Shown piece after piece: positions 6,239 through 14,735 of a stretch of 49,019 nucleotides of DNA (its first letter is position 1; every line of letters starts with the position of its first letter). The notes beneath the pieces were generated by a model that saw nothing but the letters and a program-made list of their open reading frames with translations, had not been told where the DNA came from and did not search any database. The stretch comes from a virus: the IMG/VR virus record IMGVR_UViG_3300050120_000205, positions 1 to 49,019 of that record; one strand, written 5' to 3'. The position numbers were made by a program, and so were the translations under genes.

Positions 6239-8581
6239 TTATTTTCTATATCTCGGACCGCGCCAGCCGCCCATTGCGCGAATAGGCCATCCGGCCGCCC
6301 ACGCGGGCATGTCGGCCATAATTTTCTCGAACTCCTCAATCGATCCCCAGAGTTTAAGAATTTCGGCAACGATTTCGTCGTAAACGTGCAATACCACCCG
6401 ATATCCAGCACGTTCTAAACTGATGATGGCGTAGCGCAGAATATCGCGCGCCACGGCCTGGACGATATTCTCCGTCAACCGGCCGCCCCATGTGTCCTTG
6501 CGAATCCAGCCAGTCGGTCCGTTTTTGGGATTGGTGTTCCACCCCTCATAACTGATAGCCAGGCCGCCGCGATCGCTGGGGCGCAACCGTGGCCGGTGGT
6601 ACGTGAGCGTTCGGCCCGATAATAGGCGTAAATGAAGCGCGTCACCACGGTAGAGAAATTTGAAGCCGCGGAACTCGTACTCCACGCCGAGGTTTAGAAC
6701 TGCCGAAATAAACATGCCCTCGACGCCATACATTTCTGGGTAACGCCGGCCGCCCATCCCGCGCCGTTCTTGACCGCCCCAAAATTCCACGATGGCCGGC
6801 GATGCTGCACGCCAGGCGAGAATCGCGTCTTTCATTTCCTGGTCGGTCATAAATTCATCGGCCCCAAAAGCTTTCCATGCGCCAATCCAGCCCCCGTAAC
6901 CTGAAGCCAATTCGGAAATTTTTCCGACCTTTTTTCTCATGATATGGTGCGTGCCGGTAGGGGCGGCTGGCGGTCGGGCGTACCAATCCGGCGCAGCCAA
7001 TTCGGCGTCGGTGTACCCCGCCGCTTTCATAAAGTCCGAAAAGGGAATTCCCGTAACGGCCGCCGCGCCCGCTTCGTAAATTTTACCGTGCGTCCGGAAC
7101 ACATCGCGGCGCCATTGTTCGCCAGCCACTTCTGCCAGCACCACGGCCTCAATGGAAGCGTAATCCGAACACATCAGGTCGTACCCCTCGGCGGCCACAA
7201 ATAGGCCGCGCAGCACGCCGGATATCGCCCCCATGGCATCGCCGAAATAATACTCGACCATATCGAGCGAGCGCGACGAGATGACCGTCAGGGCGTCGGC
7301 GGCCGCGCGCCAACTCCATTCCTCTGTTTTTTGAACCGGCGATAGGGGTTTGGCGCACCACGGGCAAATCATGTGCTGTTTTCCGAAATAATGCCCGCAG
7401 CCGCATTTGAGAACCGCCGGTCCGCTGTTCGGTAAATTGGTCGGCTGCGGGCCGTTGCCGGTCACCCGCCCGGTATGCGCCGCGTGGTAGGAAAATAGGT
7501 CATGCAGCCGCCCGGCACGCGTCGCCTGCAAGCGCATTGCGTAGACTTTCTTGACGGCGGCCGATCCGATGGCTTGGCGGATTTCCAGCGCGCGCCGCGC
7601 CCATGCTGGCAGATCGGTACGTGACAGTGCAGCGTCGATATTCTCTTCGTCCAGCGAGACGAAATGCAAACCGTATTTAGAAAACCATGCCTGCAGCTTG
7701 GCCAATTCGGAAGCACGCATTACGTCGCCGCCCGTCAATGTGGCCAATTCGGCGTTATACCGTGCATGCGCCTGGTCGATAATGGCGATGCAGTTTTCCA
7801 CCCCGTCGATATCGATTTGCACGCCGCGATGGTTGATATCCATATCAGCTTGCCAGAATTCCAACTCTTCGCCGGTCAGATCCGGAATGCGGCTGGATGC
7901 CTCCGCCTCGGCTACGATGTCGCGCTCGTTGTATCCGTAAAACAACGGGCCGTCGACGGGATCCTCGTGCGGGTATAGGCGCTTGGCTTTATTTTTTGCG
8001 GTGGGTTGGCGGGGAACCGAGAATTTTTTAAGAAGCCGATCGCCGTCTTTCAATTTCTGATTTTCGAGTTGTAACACCTCGCCGGTCTTTTCCAGTTTGC
8101 CAGGCAAGCCGAACGCGCGCGCTTTGGCCATCGCGCATCGCATCTGCGACATGGGAAGTGGCGGCCAGCCCAGTTTAGGCATGCAGACTTTTTCCCATAT
8201 CCACGTTTCAAACCCTTTATTCCACGCTTCAATCAAACCGCCGTTGCGTATGTGCATAAAGAGGTCGAGGGGCGGCAGCATGCCGGCCCGCCAATGTTGC
8301 CGGCCGCGCCCGTCTTTCAGATCGTAATAAAGGGATAATATTTCCGTCGATGGATGCTCGGCATAGACAGCCGCGCCGACAATGGTCAAACCTTTTTTAT
8401 TGCCGCTTGCGCCAGGTAACGCAACCCACTTTTGCAAACCCTCGTTCCAATCGTAACCGGCCTCGCTATATGTTTCAAAATCCATATCGGCGAGCACGGT
8501 TGCGTGGCCGAGGCCAGCAATCAGTTTGGTACCGGCGGGAAGGTGTTCGAGGCGTGGCGGAGGTGGTGGGGCAAGCGTCAT
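6239..8581 (-). CDS. DNA polymerase, family A, with 3'-5' exonuclease
   Basis: A 780-residue replicative polymerase. Exonuclease motifs: D34-F-E36 (LADMDFETYSEAGY), an ExoII-like WNKGFETW near 120, and YNERD near 217-221. Polymerase motif A SDYASIEA (Asp473), motif B RKKVGKISELASGYGG (Arg549, Lys554, Tyr562), motif C HVYDEIV (Asp735, Glu736; the usual His before Asp is Tyr). A four-cysteine knuckle (CGCGHYFGKQHMICPWC, 393-409) is inserted between the thumb region and motif A. It overlaps the upstream small gene by ATGA and is last in its operon; its stop lies against promoter A. Confidence 0.95.
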   Translation of the reverse strand: MTLAPPPPPRLEHLPAGTKLIAGLGHATVLADMDFETYSEAGYDWNEGLQKWVALPGASGNKKGLTIVGAAVYAEHPSTEILSLYYDLKDGRGRQHWRAGMLPPLDLFMHIRNGGLIEAWNKGFETWIWEKVCMPKLGWPPLPMSQMRCAMAKARAFGLPGKLEKTGEVLQLENQKLKDGDRLLKKFSVPRQPTAKNKAKRLYPHEDPVDGPLFYGYNERDIVAEAEASSRIPDLTGEELEFWQADMDINHRGVQIDIDGVENCIAIIDQAHARYNAELATLTGGDVMRASELAKLQAWFSKYGLHFVSLDEENIDAALSRTDLPAWARRALEIRQAIGSAAVKKVYAMRLQATRAGRLHDLFSYHAAHTGRVTGNGPQPTNLPNSGPAVLKCGCGHYFGKQHMICPWCAKPLSPVQKTEEWSWRAAADALTVISSRSLDMVEYYFGDAMGAISGVLRGLFVAAEGYDLMCSDYASIEAVVLAEVAGEQWRRDVFRTHGKIYEAGAAAVTGIPFSDFMKAAGYTDAELAAPDWYARPPAAPTGTHHIMRKKVGKISELASGYGGWIGAWKAFGADEFMTDQEMKDAILAWRAASPAIVEFWGGQERRGMGGRRYPEMYGVEGMFISAVLNLGVEYEFRGFKFLYRGDALHLRLLSGRTLTYHRPRLRPSDRGGLAISYEGWNTNPKNGPTGWIRKDTWGGRLTENIVQAVARDILRYAIISLERAGYRVVLHVYDEIVAEILKLWGSIEEFEKIMADMPAWAAGWPIRAMGGWRGPRYRK

Positions 8582-8781
8582 ACGTCGTTATAGTCCGGTG
8601 GATTTTGTTCTTGTAATTCAGCTACGCGAGCTTCGATCAATTTTTCAGCTTTCCATATTTCCCGTAACGCGACTTTAATTTGCGGGTCTTTACGTAACTC
8701 CGGGAATTCACGCTCGATACAGCCGGAAATTGTGTAGTATTTTTCGCGAAAATAAGACCACGTGTGTAAAGGATTTTTCAT
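8578..8781 (-). CDS. Hypothetical helical protein
   Basis: A 67-residue protein beginning MKNPLHTWSYFREKYY. The ATG at 8781 overlaps the upstream stop (ATGA), which fixes it over longer in-frame options. C-terminal half is charged helix (ALREIWKAEKLIEARVAEL). Coupled to the DNA polymerase gene by another ATGA overlap. Function unknown. Confidence 0.6.
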   Translation of the reverse strand: MKNPLHTWSYFREKYYTISGCIEREFPELRKDPQIKVALREIWKAEKLIEARVAELQEQNPPDYNDV

Positions 8782-8987
8782 TGCCGGCGATCCCGCCAAC
8801 CGATCAAATCGCCGAACTCGCAACCAATAACGCCGAAAGTACCTTTTGTCGCATTCCACGCAACATAACAGTCCCGTTCATGGCTCGTGCGCATGCGCCC
8901 GATAAATCCAAACCAATGTTTATTTGGCAAGTCGGCCAAAGGTTTGAGCCCTTGCGCGCGTAATTGCATATCGCTGGTGTAAGTCAT
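8778..8987 (-). CDS. Hypothetical protein, first gene of polymerase operon
   Basis: A 69-residue protein (MTYTSDMQLRAQGLKPL, then KHWFGFIGRMRTSHERDCYV). A GAGAGGAAC ribosome-binding site precedes the ATG. The mRNA leader just before that site is one arm of a 17-bp inverted repeat, so translation here may be structured or regulated. Not recognised. Confidence 0.6.
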   Translation of the reverse strand: MTYTSDMQLRAQGLKPLADLPNKHWFGFIGRMRTSHERDCYVAWNATKGTFGVIGCEFGDLIGWRDRRQ

Positions 8988-8999
8988 TTTGTTCCTCTC

Positions 9000-9090
9000 G
9001 TTTTGATGGTCTGATTCGTTACTCGCTGCACGGCACGGGCCTCACCCAGCTAACTACCGAATCCGCTTTTACAAATCAGACCATCAAAAC
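9000..9090 (-). other. Structured leader: 17-bp perfect inverted repeat before the polymerase operon
   Basis: GTTTTGATGGTCTGATT at 9000-9016 is exactly complementary to 9074-9090; the 57-base interior contains further small GC-rich pairings. On the minus strand the 3' arm ends next to the GAGAGGAAC site of the gene at 8987. It follows a terminator-like hairpin at 9091-9108. It could be a cis-regulatory RNA, a small RNA, or a protein-binding site. It does not fit a tRNA. Confidence 0.6.
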
Positions 9091-9108
9091 GCCCCGGCGA
9101 ACCGAGGC
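9086..9108 (-). terminator. Rho-independent terminator after the ssDNA-binding-like gene
   Basis: On the minus strand GCCTCGG-TTCG-CCGGGGC forms a 7-bp stem (one G-U pair) with a UUCG tetraloop, followed by GTTTTG. It lies 11 bases after the stop of the gene ending at 9120 and would end or attenuate leftward transcription before the polymerase operon. The U-run is short, so readthrough is likely. Confidence 0.65.
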
Positions 9109-9119
9109 GAAATTACCGA

Positions 9120-10190
9120 TTAATATGGCAGCATATACCCGTGTTGAATGAGCAATGCGTCGGTCCAGCCAGCACCGGTCAACGATTCATAGGTCTGACC
9201 GACGGGAGCTGTGGCCGTCAATGCCTTGGCGCTTGCCATCGGAGGGGGCGGAGGCGGTGCGCCCGCGCCGAGAATAGCTGGGTTAGGGGTAACGGCAAGC
9301 GCAGTCGGTGCAGGGGGTGGTGGCGGAGGCGCAGAACCAGCGGGCGGCAAAGGGGCCGGTGCCACGCGTGCGCGCAAATCGGCTTCCGTCAATACTTCTT
9401 GTCCCATGTAGAAATGACCCGGTGCCGACGGATGCACGATCCATCCGGCAGGGGGCCACGCTACGGCGGCGGGTGCTGGTGGCGCGACGTTAGGGATCAA
9501 AGGCGGCGGAGGCGGTGCGCCCGGTGGTGCTGGTGGCGGAGCAATGTTAGGCATTTGACCGACTGGCGCAGCGGAAGCGCCAGCAGGCAAGGTAACACCC
9601 TGACCGAAGCCGGCAGCGCTCACATCTGGGCCGATGGAAATTTCGGGACCATAACCGGCCAAAGCAACCATGCGATGATTAAAATACAGGCCAGGTGAAT
9701 CAGTAGATTCGTTGTCGTCGACATCGCCAAAGACTTGAACGAAATAGCCGGGTTTGACTGCGTCTTTTTCCATGATCCGCGCGCTGCCGTCGGCGTTCCA
9801 AACTTGCGGAGCTTGACCGCCCGAAAACCAGACGATCCAGTGGCCTTTGTAGCCTTCGCCGTCGCACGGTTTTTTGTTGCTCTTGTTCGGGATTGTGCTG
9901 TCGCCGTCCGTAATTTTCCACGAGAAGTCCGGGCGTTGCGCCGCTGCCGGTTGAACTTGGTGACCGTAGGCCCAAATAGGCGCAAAGAAAGGATGTTGCG
10001 ACCAGTGAGTCTGTCCTGCGATTTTGGCGACGGCAACGCCGAATGACCATTCGCTGCGCGGCTGGCCCTTGCTCGCTCCCGATTTGAATAAGAGCGGTTC
10101 CCCTTTCTGGTTCGTCGTCCTCGGATTGTACAGCGAGCCGCCGATCAAACGAGCCGGCGGCGTTGTAATTTTAAGTTTGGTAGATGCCAT
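9120..10190 (-). CDS. ssDNA-binding-like replication protein (DUF2815-type) with Pro-rich linker
   Basis: A 356-residue protein. Residues 1-200 (ASTKLKITTPPARLIGGSLYN, then SEWSFGVAVAKI, GHWIVWFSGG, VKPGYFVQVFGDV) match phage DUF2815-type single-stranded-DNA-binding proteins, OB-fold-like. Residues about 215-325 are a flexible linker of Pro/Ala runs. The extreme C-terminus (TYESLTGAGWTDALLIQHGY) is a small conserved module. The ATG at 10190 has GGAG upstream; a TTG 15 bases earlier is rejected. It has its own class II promoter and acts with the nuclease and polymerase nearby. Confidence 0.75.
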   Translation of the reverse strand: MASTKLKITTPPARLIGGSLYNPRTTNQKGEPLLFKSGASKGQPRSEWSFGVAVAKIAGQTHWSQHPFFAPIWAYGHQVQPAAAQRPDFSWKITDGDSTIPNKSNKKPCDGEGYKGHWIVWFSGGQAPQVWNADGSARIMEKDAVKPGYFVQVFGDVDDNESTDSPGLYFNHRMVALAGYGPEISIGPDVSAAGFGQGVTLPAGASAAPVGQMPNIAPPPAPPGAPPPPPLIPNVAPPAPAAVAWPPAGWIVHPSAPGHFYMGQEVLTEADLRARVAPAPLPPAGSAPPPPPPAPTALAVTPNPAILGAGAPPPPPPMASAKALTATAPVGQTYESLTGAGWTDALLIQHGYMLPY

Positions 10191-10232
10191 GTGTTGATAC
10201 TCCAAAGTGTTGTTTGTAAAGAATGCCTACTG

Positions 10233-10262
10233 AGAATAATGCTAATTGACGCTCCCGTCAAT
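10233..10262 (-). promoter_or_regulatory. Class II promoter with palindrome over the -35 box
   Basis: Read leftward: TTGACG (10261-10256), 17-bp spacer, TATTCT (10238-10233). The -35 lies inside the palindrome ATTGACG-CTCC-CGTCAAT (10245-10262), which recurs with variation at 12307, 14071, 18750 and 21494. It drives the ssDNA-binding-like gene at 10190. Confidence 0.75.
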
Positions 10263-10264
10263 AT

Positions 10265-11380
10265 CTATTTTCCGAACGCCTTACGCGCCGTCGATCCGTC
10301 ATCGAGCGTAAGCGTCAAGCCGCGTTTGCGCATCGTGTAGCCCGCAACCGCTGCCGCGTCCAAACCGGCTTTTACGGCTTGTATCGGCGTGATAAGTGCA
10401 TCCTTTTTAACGTTGACGCCGAACAGGCTGCCGAGGGCGATTACTTCCGCAACCGGCTTTGACCATTCCTGGCGCCCTTCCGTCGATTGCATCATAAAGT
10501 GCGGGATCATCTCGCCGCGCGTCATGTGAATTTCGGCCTGTTTTTCCAAACCGGTCCTACGCGCTTTAATGAGCAATTCCGCTTCCATTAGCATCTTGAG
10601 TTCCAGCCCAATGGCGTGCGGTGACATATCAAGCGGTACCGATTTCGTCGCCATATCCATGATGCTAAAACCGGTACGCTGCGATGCCTCGCAAGCGTGA
10701 CGGCCACGGCAATCAAGGCACTCCGCATTGACGGTACAAATCGGATTGGGTGACAGCGCAGCATTAGCGGCAGCCTGCAAAATATTGAAATAACCGCGCA
10801 GTGCCGCCGCTGTCGTTTTCCATAACCGAATCGGGCCGTCGCGATGGTACGAACGCGGCTGCACGATATAGAAATGCACTTCCAAAGTCTGGTCCGTTGC
10901 GCCATTGATTCCCAGCTCGTCGAGCACGCCGCAAACATAATCGATTAATTGGTAATTTTCGAATACGTCGACGTAACGATGGCCGAATTTATAATCGATC
11001 ATCGTCAGGATGTGGTTTTGCTCATGGTAAATCCACGCATCGGGCGTACCCCAGTTTTGCGCGTGAACGTAAGGGATCATTACGGGGCGTTCCAGAACAG
11101 CCGTCCCGCCAAAGCACATCACGAGGCGCAAGTGATCGGAATAAACCTCGCCGCAGTCGATCATTTCTTGCGTGACGGCGACGCCGTTTGGTGCGACAAG
11201 CCCCTCGCAAACGATACGATTATGGAACAATTCGAACGCAACCCAGTGGGCCGCCGTGCCATTGGCGGCGTCTACGCTGTCTTCCATCTCAGGATAGAGC
11301 GCTTCCAATGGCACGGAGCCGGCACACCTTACCCAGCGCGGCGCGGACGACGGAGCTAGTACGGCATGCAGGCCGCTCAT
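10265..11380 (-). CDS. DUF2800 PD-(D/E)XK nuclease
   Basis: A 371-residue protein of the DUF2800 family, RecB-like exonucleases found beside phage DNA polymerases. Visible features: N-terminal HAVLAPSSAPRWVRCAGS, TPDAW (Asp114), the core DYK motif in MIDYKFGHRYVDVFENYQL (Asp129, Lys131), and a Cys-rich segment with ECLDCRGRHACEA that could bind metal or an Fe-S cluster. It probably processes DNA ends in recombination or replication. It overlaps the upstream gene by ATGA. Confidence 0.85.
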   Translation of the reverse strand: MSGLHAVLAPSSAPRWVRCAGSVPLEALYPEMEDSVDAANGTAAHWVAFELFHNRIVCEGLVAPNGVAVTQEMIDCGEVYSDHLRLVMCFGGTAVLERPVMIPYVHAQNWGTPDAWIYHEQNHILTMIDYKFGHRYVDVFENYQLIDYVCGVLDELGINGATDQTLEVHFYIVQPRSYHRDGPIRLWKTTAAALRGYFNILQAAANAALSPNPICTVNAECLDCRGRHACEASQRTGFSIMDMATKSVPLDMSPHAIGLELKMLMEAELLIKARRTGLEKQAEIHMTRGEMIPHFMMQSTEGRQEWSKPVAEVIALGSLFGVNVKKDALITPIQAVKAGLDAAAVAGYTMRKRGLTLTLDDGSTARKAFGK

Positions 11381-12261
11381 TCCGTGTAGCCGAGAGCTTT
11401 GGCGACGGCTGGGATCCGGTCAGGGAACGTAACCAGCAACGGAAACGACAGAAGGCCCTGCGCTTCGAGTACCTCTTTGAGTCGTTCCGTCGTCAACGTA
11501 CCGGCCGACATATCCGTCGTAATGCGTTGGCAAAGAAGCGGCCAGGTCATTTCAGGTGCGGGCGGTGTCGCACTTGCCGTAACACCATCCCCCGGCGTCA
11601 CCGCAGTAGGGGCAATACTCATAGCAGGCGGAGGTGGTGGCGGGGGGATAACAGCGACCGCCGGCGCTGCGGGTGCGCCAGCCATTACCGCGCGCATCTC
11701 GGCAGTAACGCGGGCGACCACATCGGCCTCAACGCCCCGTTTCATTTTCCAGCGACCGTCGGCGGTTTGCGTGCGCGTGCTGGCGTGAATTGTTGCATTC
11801 CACGGCAAACCGTCTTTATCGAGCAACGTGCCTGCGGGTGCAACATTCGGTGGTGGGGGTGGCGGGATAACGGTCGGCTGTGTCGAAATACCCGTCGGGG
11901 CCGCGGGGACATTCGTAGGCGTGCCGGCAGCCGCAATAGAGAGCGCACCGGCTGGGGCGTTTCCCGCTTGGCCGAACACACTGGCAGCGGACGGCGTATC
12001 GTCCGTTTTACCGAACACTTCCGAAGCTTCGGGCATGCCGGTTTCGGGGTTGTCGTCCGGATGGATGACCGCGGCGCTCGGCTTGCCGTCGGCTGGGCCG
12101 GTTGTTTTACCGGTAACGCCTTTCCACTCATGAACGGATTTAACGTTCGTGTGGCCGGTCAGCGTCACATCTCCGTTTATCGTAATTTCACCCGTGCCGG
12201 TCAGTTGCCGTGCGAGCGCAACCAGTTCCGCCAGCGTGTCAGCTTCGATTCGAATAGTCAT
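11377..12261 (-). CDS. Conserved phage protein with Pro-rich linkers, replication module
   Basis: A 294-residue protein starting MTIRIEADTLAELVAL. The ATG at 12261 follows an AAGAAAG site; in-frame sequence further upstream runs through the promoter and is rejected. The middle contains LPWNATIHASTRTQTADGRW and KMKRGV, a conserved block seen next to phage nucleases and polymerases, flanked by PPPPPP linkers. The C-terminal helices look like a protein-interaction domain. Its role is unknown, but its position suggests recombination or replication. Confidence 0.7.
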   Translation of the reverse strand: MTIRIEADTLAELVALARQLTGTGEITINGDVTLTGHTNVKSVHEWKGVTGKTTGPADGKPSAAVIHPDDNPETGMPEASEVFGKTDDTPSAASVFGQAGNAPAGALSIAAAGTPTNVPAAPTGISTQPTVIPPPPPPNVAPAGTLLDKDGLPWNATIHASTRTQTADGRWKMKRGVEADVVARVTAEMRAVMAGAPAAPAVAVIPPPPPPPAMSIAPTAVTPGDGVTASATPPAPEMTWPLLCQRITTDMSAGTLTTERLKEVLEAQGLLSFPLLVTFPDRIPAVAKALGYTE

Positions 12262-12271
12262 AAAATCTTTC

Positions 12272-12324
12272 TTGTAAGAGTTGTAGAATCTGGATATTAA
12301 ATGTATATTGACGGGACTGTCAAT
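12272..12324. promoter_or_regulatory. Divergent control region with class II palindrome
   Basis: Palindrome ATTGAC-GGGACT-GTCAAT at 12307-12324. Leftward, TTGACA (12323-12318) followed at 16-17 bp by TTTAAT/TTAATA serves the gene at 12261. Rightward, TTGTAA (12272-12277), 17 bp, TATTAA (12295-12300) would start near the palindrome and serve the helicase at 12337. One operator could therefore control both directions. The rightward promoter is the weaker call. Confidence 0.65.
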
Positions 12325-12336
12325 AAGGATTTTTAA

Positions 12337-14097
12337 ATGATTCCCACGCTTCGCCCGTTCCAATATAAAGCGCATTTAGAGATAAATCAGGCATGGGCCG
12401 AGGGTTGCATTGATGTCGGGCTTAATTCGGCCACGGGTACCGGCAAAACGGTGACCGCTGCATACGAGATGCGCAACAACGTCGGCGGCTCCGCTGCCAT
12501 CGCACACCGTCAGGAATTGGTGACGCAACTATCGGTTGCCCTCGCCGCCAATGAGGTAAGGCATCGTATCATCGGCGCCGATTCCATCAAACGCAATATT
12601 GTATCTTTACATATGGCTGATGGCGGCCGGAATCAGTATGACGCGAACGCCCGTACCGCCGTGGCCGGCGTGCGCACCCTGCTCAATCTTAACCCCCTCG
12701 ACCCCATTTTTACGCAATCGACCAAATCCATTTGGGACGAGGGGCATCACGTCCTACGCGAGAACGAGTGGGGCCGCGCCCGCGTTATGTTTAGCCACAA
12801 GGACCATAAAGCCCTGCACGTGTCGGCCACATGGGTGCGCGCCGACGGGCAAGGCCACGGGCGCCACGCTGATGGGTTTATCGATCGGCTGATTAACGCA
12901 CCATCGATGCGCGACCAAATCAATTGCGGTTATCTGACGCCTTACAAAATTATTACCCTGCAGACGAGTGACCTTGACCTGACCAGCGTCAAGCGTAGCG
13001 CCGACGGAGATTTTAATAAACACCAATTGTCCGAAGCGGTCCACAAGTCAAACCGGCTTGTTGGCGATGTGGTCGAGCATTACTTAGAGCGCGCGCCGGG
13101 TAAGCTGGGCGTAACATTCGCCGTTGACGTGGCCGCCGCCATTGAGATTGCCGCTGCGTTCCGTGCGCGAGGCGTGCCGGCCGAGGTGGTCAGCGCCAAA
13201 ACGCTAGATCATTTACGCATGGATATCCTGCGGCGCTTCAAACGCCGCGAAATCCTGCAGCTCGTCAACGTCGATCTGTTCGGCGAGGGGTTTGATCTGC
13301 CGGCCATTGAGGTTGTATCGTTCGCCAGGCCGACCGACTCGTGGGCGCTTTATTGTCAGCAATTTGGCCGCGCGCTCCGTCTGATGATCGATCCTGTCTT
13401 TGCGGCAAACTGGGGGAGTTACACCGACGCCGAACGCATCTATTACATCTCAATTAGCGTCAAGCCGTACGCGATTATCCTTGACCACGTGGGTAACGTC
13501 CTGCGCCATTTCGGGCCGCCGGATATCCGCGCCACGTTCGATCTGGATCGTCGCGAGCGCCGGGGATCGGCAACCGGCAGCGACGCCATCCCGTACCGCG
13601 TATGCGCCAATCCGAACGACCCGGCAACCGGCCTGCCGTGCGCGCAGCCATACGAACGGTTTTATAAATGTTGCCCGTATTGCGGCTATTATCCGGAGCC
13701 TCTCTTACGTAGCGGCCCGCAATACGTCGACGGCAAGTTATACGAGCTGGACGAGGCGACGATTAAAGCGCTTTGGGGTAACGTGCTCAATCTGGAAGCG
13801 CCGGCGCCGATACCTGGCGGAATGTCGGGCATCATTCAGGCATCGATCCGCAATAAGCACGGTGAACGCGTCGAGGCGCAACGAAAATTACGCACGGCTA
13901 TGTCGTGGTGGTCCGGGTTGCAGGATGCGCTCGGCTGGCCGGGCGAGGAAGAGAAACAAAGCCGATTTTATTTGATGTTCGGAATCGATGTCCTGACGGC
14001 CCAATCGCTTAACCGTGTCGATAGCGAAAAATTGCATCTAAAAATCTATAACGTGCTGCAAAAATACAACATTGACGGCCTCGTCAATATGGCTTAA
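12337..14097 (+). CDS. DEAD/DEAH-box (SF2) helicase
   Basis: A 586-residue helicase. Walker A ATGTGKT at 32-38, Walker B variant DEGHH at 134-138, motif III SAT at 163-165, and motif VI QQFGRALR at 341-348, preceded by FGEGFDLPAIEVV. A cysteine cluster with CCPYCGYY near residue 450 suggests a zinc ribbon. The fold resembles phage and restriction-type SF2 translocases; a role in replication fork or recombination processing is inferred from the neighbours. AAGGAT precedes the ATG. The C-terminal codons overlap the next class II promoter. Confidence 0.9.
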   Translation: MIPTLRPFQYKAHLEINQAWAEGCIDVGLNSATGTGKTVTAAYEMRNNVGGSAAIAHRQELVTQLSVALAANEVRHRIIGADSIKRNIVSLHMADGGRNQYDANARTAVAGVRTLLNLNPLDPIFTQSTKSIWDEGHHVLRENEWGRARVMFSHKDHKALHVSATWVRADGQGHGRHADGFIDRLINAPSMRDQINCGYLTPYKIITLQTSDLDLTSVKRSADGDFNKHQLSEAVHKSNRLVGDVVEHYLERAPGKLGVTFAVDVAAAIEIAAAFRARGVPAEVVSAKTLDHLRMDILRRFKRREILQLVNVDLFGEGFDLPAIEVVSFARPTDSWALYCQQFGRALRLMIDPVFAANWGSYTDAERIYYISISVKPYAIILDHVGNVLRHFGPPDIRATFDLDRRERRGSATGSDAIPYRVCANPNDPATGLPCAQPYERFYKCCPYCGYYPEPLLRSGPQYVDGKLYELDEATIKALWGNVLNLEAPAPIPGGMSGIIQASIRNKHGERVEAQRKLRTAMSWWSGLQDALGWPGEEEKQSRFYLMFGIDVLTAQSLNRVDSEKLHLKIYNVLQKYNIDGLVNMA

Positions 14098-14100
14098 AGT
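14071..14100 (+). promoter_or_regulatory. Class II promoter inside the helicase 3' end
   Basis: ATTGACG-GCCT-CGTCAAT (14071-14088) contains TTGACG (14072-14077); 17 bp later stands TAAAGT (14095-14100). The palindrome is perfect although it also encodes helicase residues. The gene at 14125 follows with a good RBS. Confidence 0.7.
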
Positions 14101-14124
14101 GGCTGAAATTTAGGAGAATAAGAA

Positions 14125-14526
14125 ATGTTCAACATCCCCCGTTACCTGGCGTCGCATCCGAAGCGCTGGGCCAAAAAGATTAAAGAATGGGCTAAACAAG
14201 TAGAAGACCGTCAGAGAATGCAAGACCGGCTAAAAAACCCTCAGTCTTTTGTACAATGGGTTCATTTTCCATCAGAACATCCGAACTGTCGTTGCTCAGT
14301 TGTAATTCCAAAAATCAAAAGACTGACGTATGAAACCGGCGATTTCGTAACGGTTTATGATCGGTACCGCTTCGCTATCCCTTTGCAAGCTGTTGTAAAG
14401 ATGCGCAGCTCGTCAAACGACGGCATAGAAGTCGTTCTCGAAAACAGCAACAACCCAAACTATCCGACGGGTTCGGCAATTTGGGTTCACGCGCATCAAT
14501 TAGAAAGACGTGAGGTTAAGCAATGA
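14125..14526 (+). CDS. Hypothetical protein
   Basis: A 133-residue protein with a basic helical N-terminus (HPKRWAKKIKEWAKQVEDRQ) and a beta-rich remainder (YETGDFVTVYDRYRFAIPLQ). RBS TAGGAG. It includes HPNCRC, a string also seen at the end of MuF-type head proteins, but nothing else matches that family. First gene after a class II promoter; function unknown. Confidence 0.6.
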   Translation: MFNIPRYLASHPKRWAKKIKEWAKQVEDRQRMQDRLKNPQSFVQWVHFPSEHPNCRCSVVIPKIKRLTYETGDFVTVYDRYRFAIPLQAVVKMRSSSNDGIEVVLENSNNPNYPTGSAIWVHAHQLERREVKQ

Positions 14527-14735
14527 TTCGCCCCGAAAATATGGTAAAAATACAAGTAGAACCCGCTGCGACACCGCAAGAACGCCTATTTGCCATCCGT
14601 CGCAGTCTCGACGAATTGGTGCAAAATTTTTGGGACGCCGGTATCGTCGTCACGGTTGAACTTATGCCGCAACAGCCGCTTGCGATGGGTAATTACAAAC
14701 CTGTTGTTTCATTGCGGCCGGTGCGTAAACAATGA
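14523..14735 (+). CDS. Hypothetical protein
   Basis: A 70-residue protein overlapping its neighbours by ATGA on both sides. Sequence is amphipathic helix followed by a beta hairpin (TPQERLFAIRRSLDELVQNF; GIVVTVELMPQ). Not recognised; coupled to the VRR-NUC gene. Confidence 0.6.
   Translation: MIRPENMVKIQVEPAATPQERLFAIRRSLDELVQNFWDAGIVVTVELMPQQPLAMGNYKPVVSLRPVRKQ

Noticed and set aside
9000-9090. Possible tRNA (7-bp GGTCTGA/TCAGACC ends)
   Set aside because: No D-arm, anticodon arm or T-arm can be formed inside the stem; the pairing extends to 17 bp.
11188-12300. 370-residue plus-strand ORF
   Set aside because: Arg/Gly/Cys-rich shadow of two well-supported leftward genes.
14125-14526. MuF-type head protein suggested by HPNCRC
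   Set aside because: Only this short string matches; length, position in the replication module and the rest of the sequence do not.
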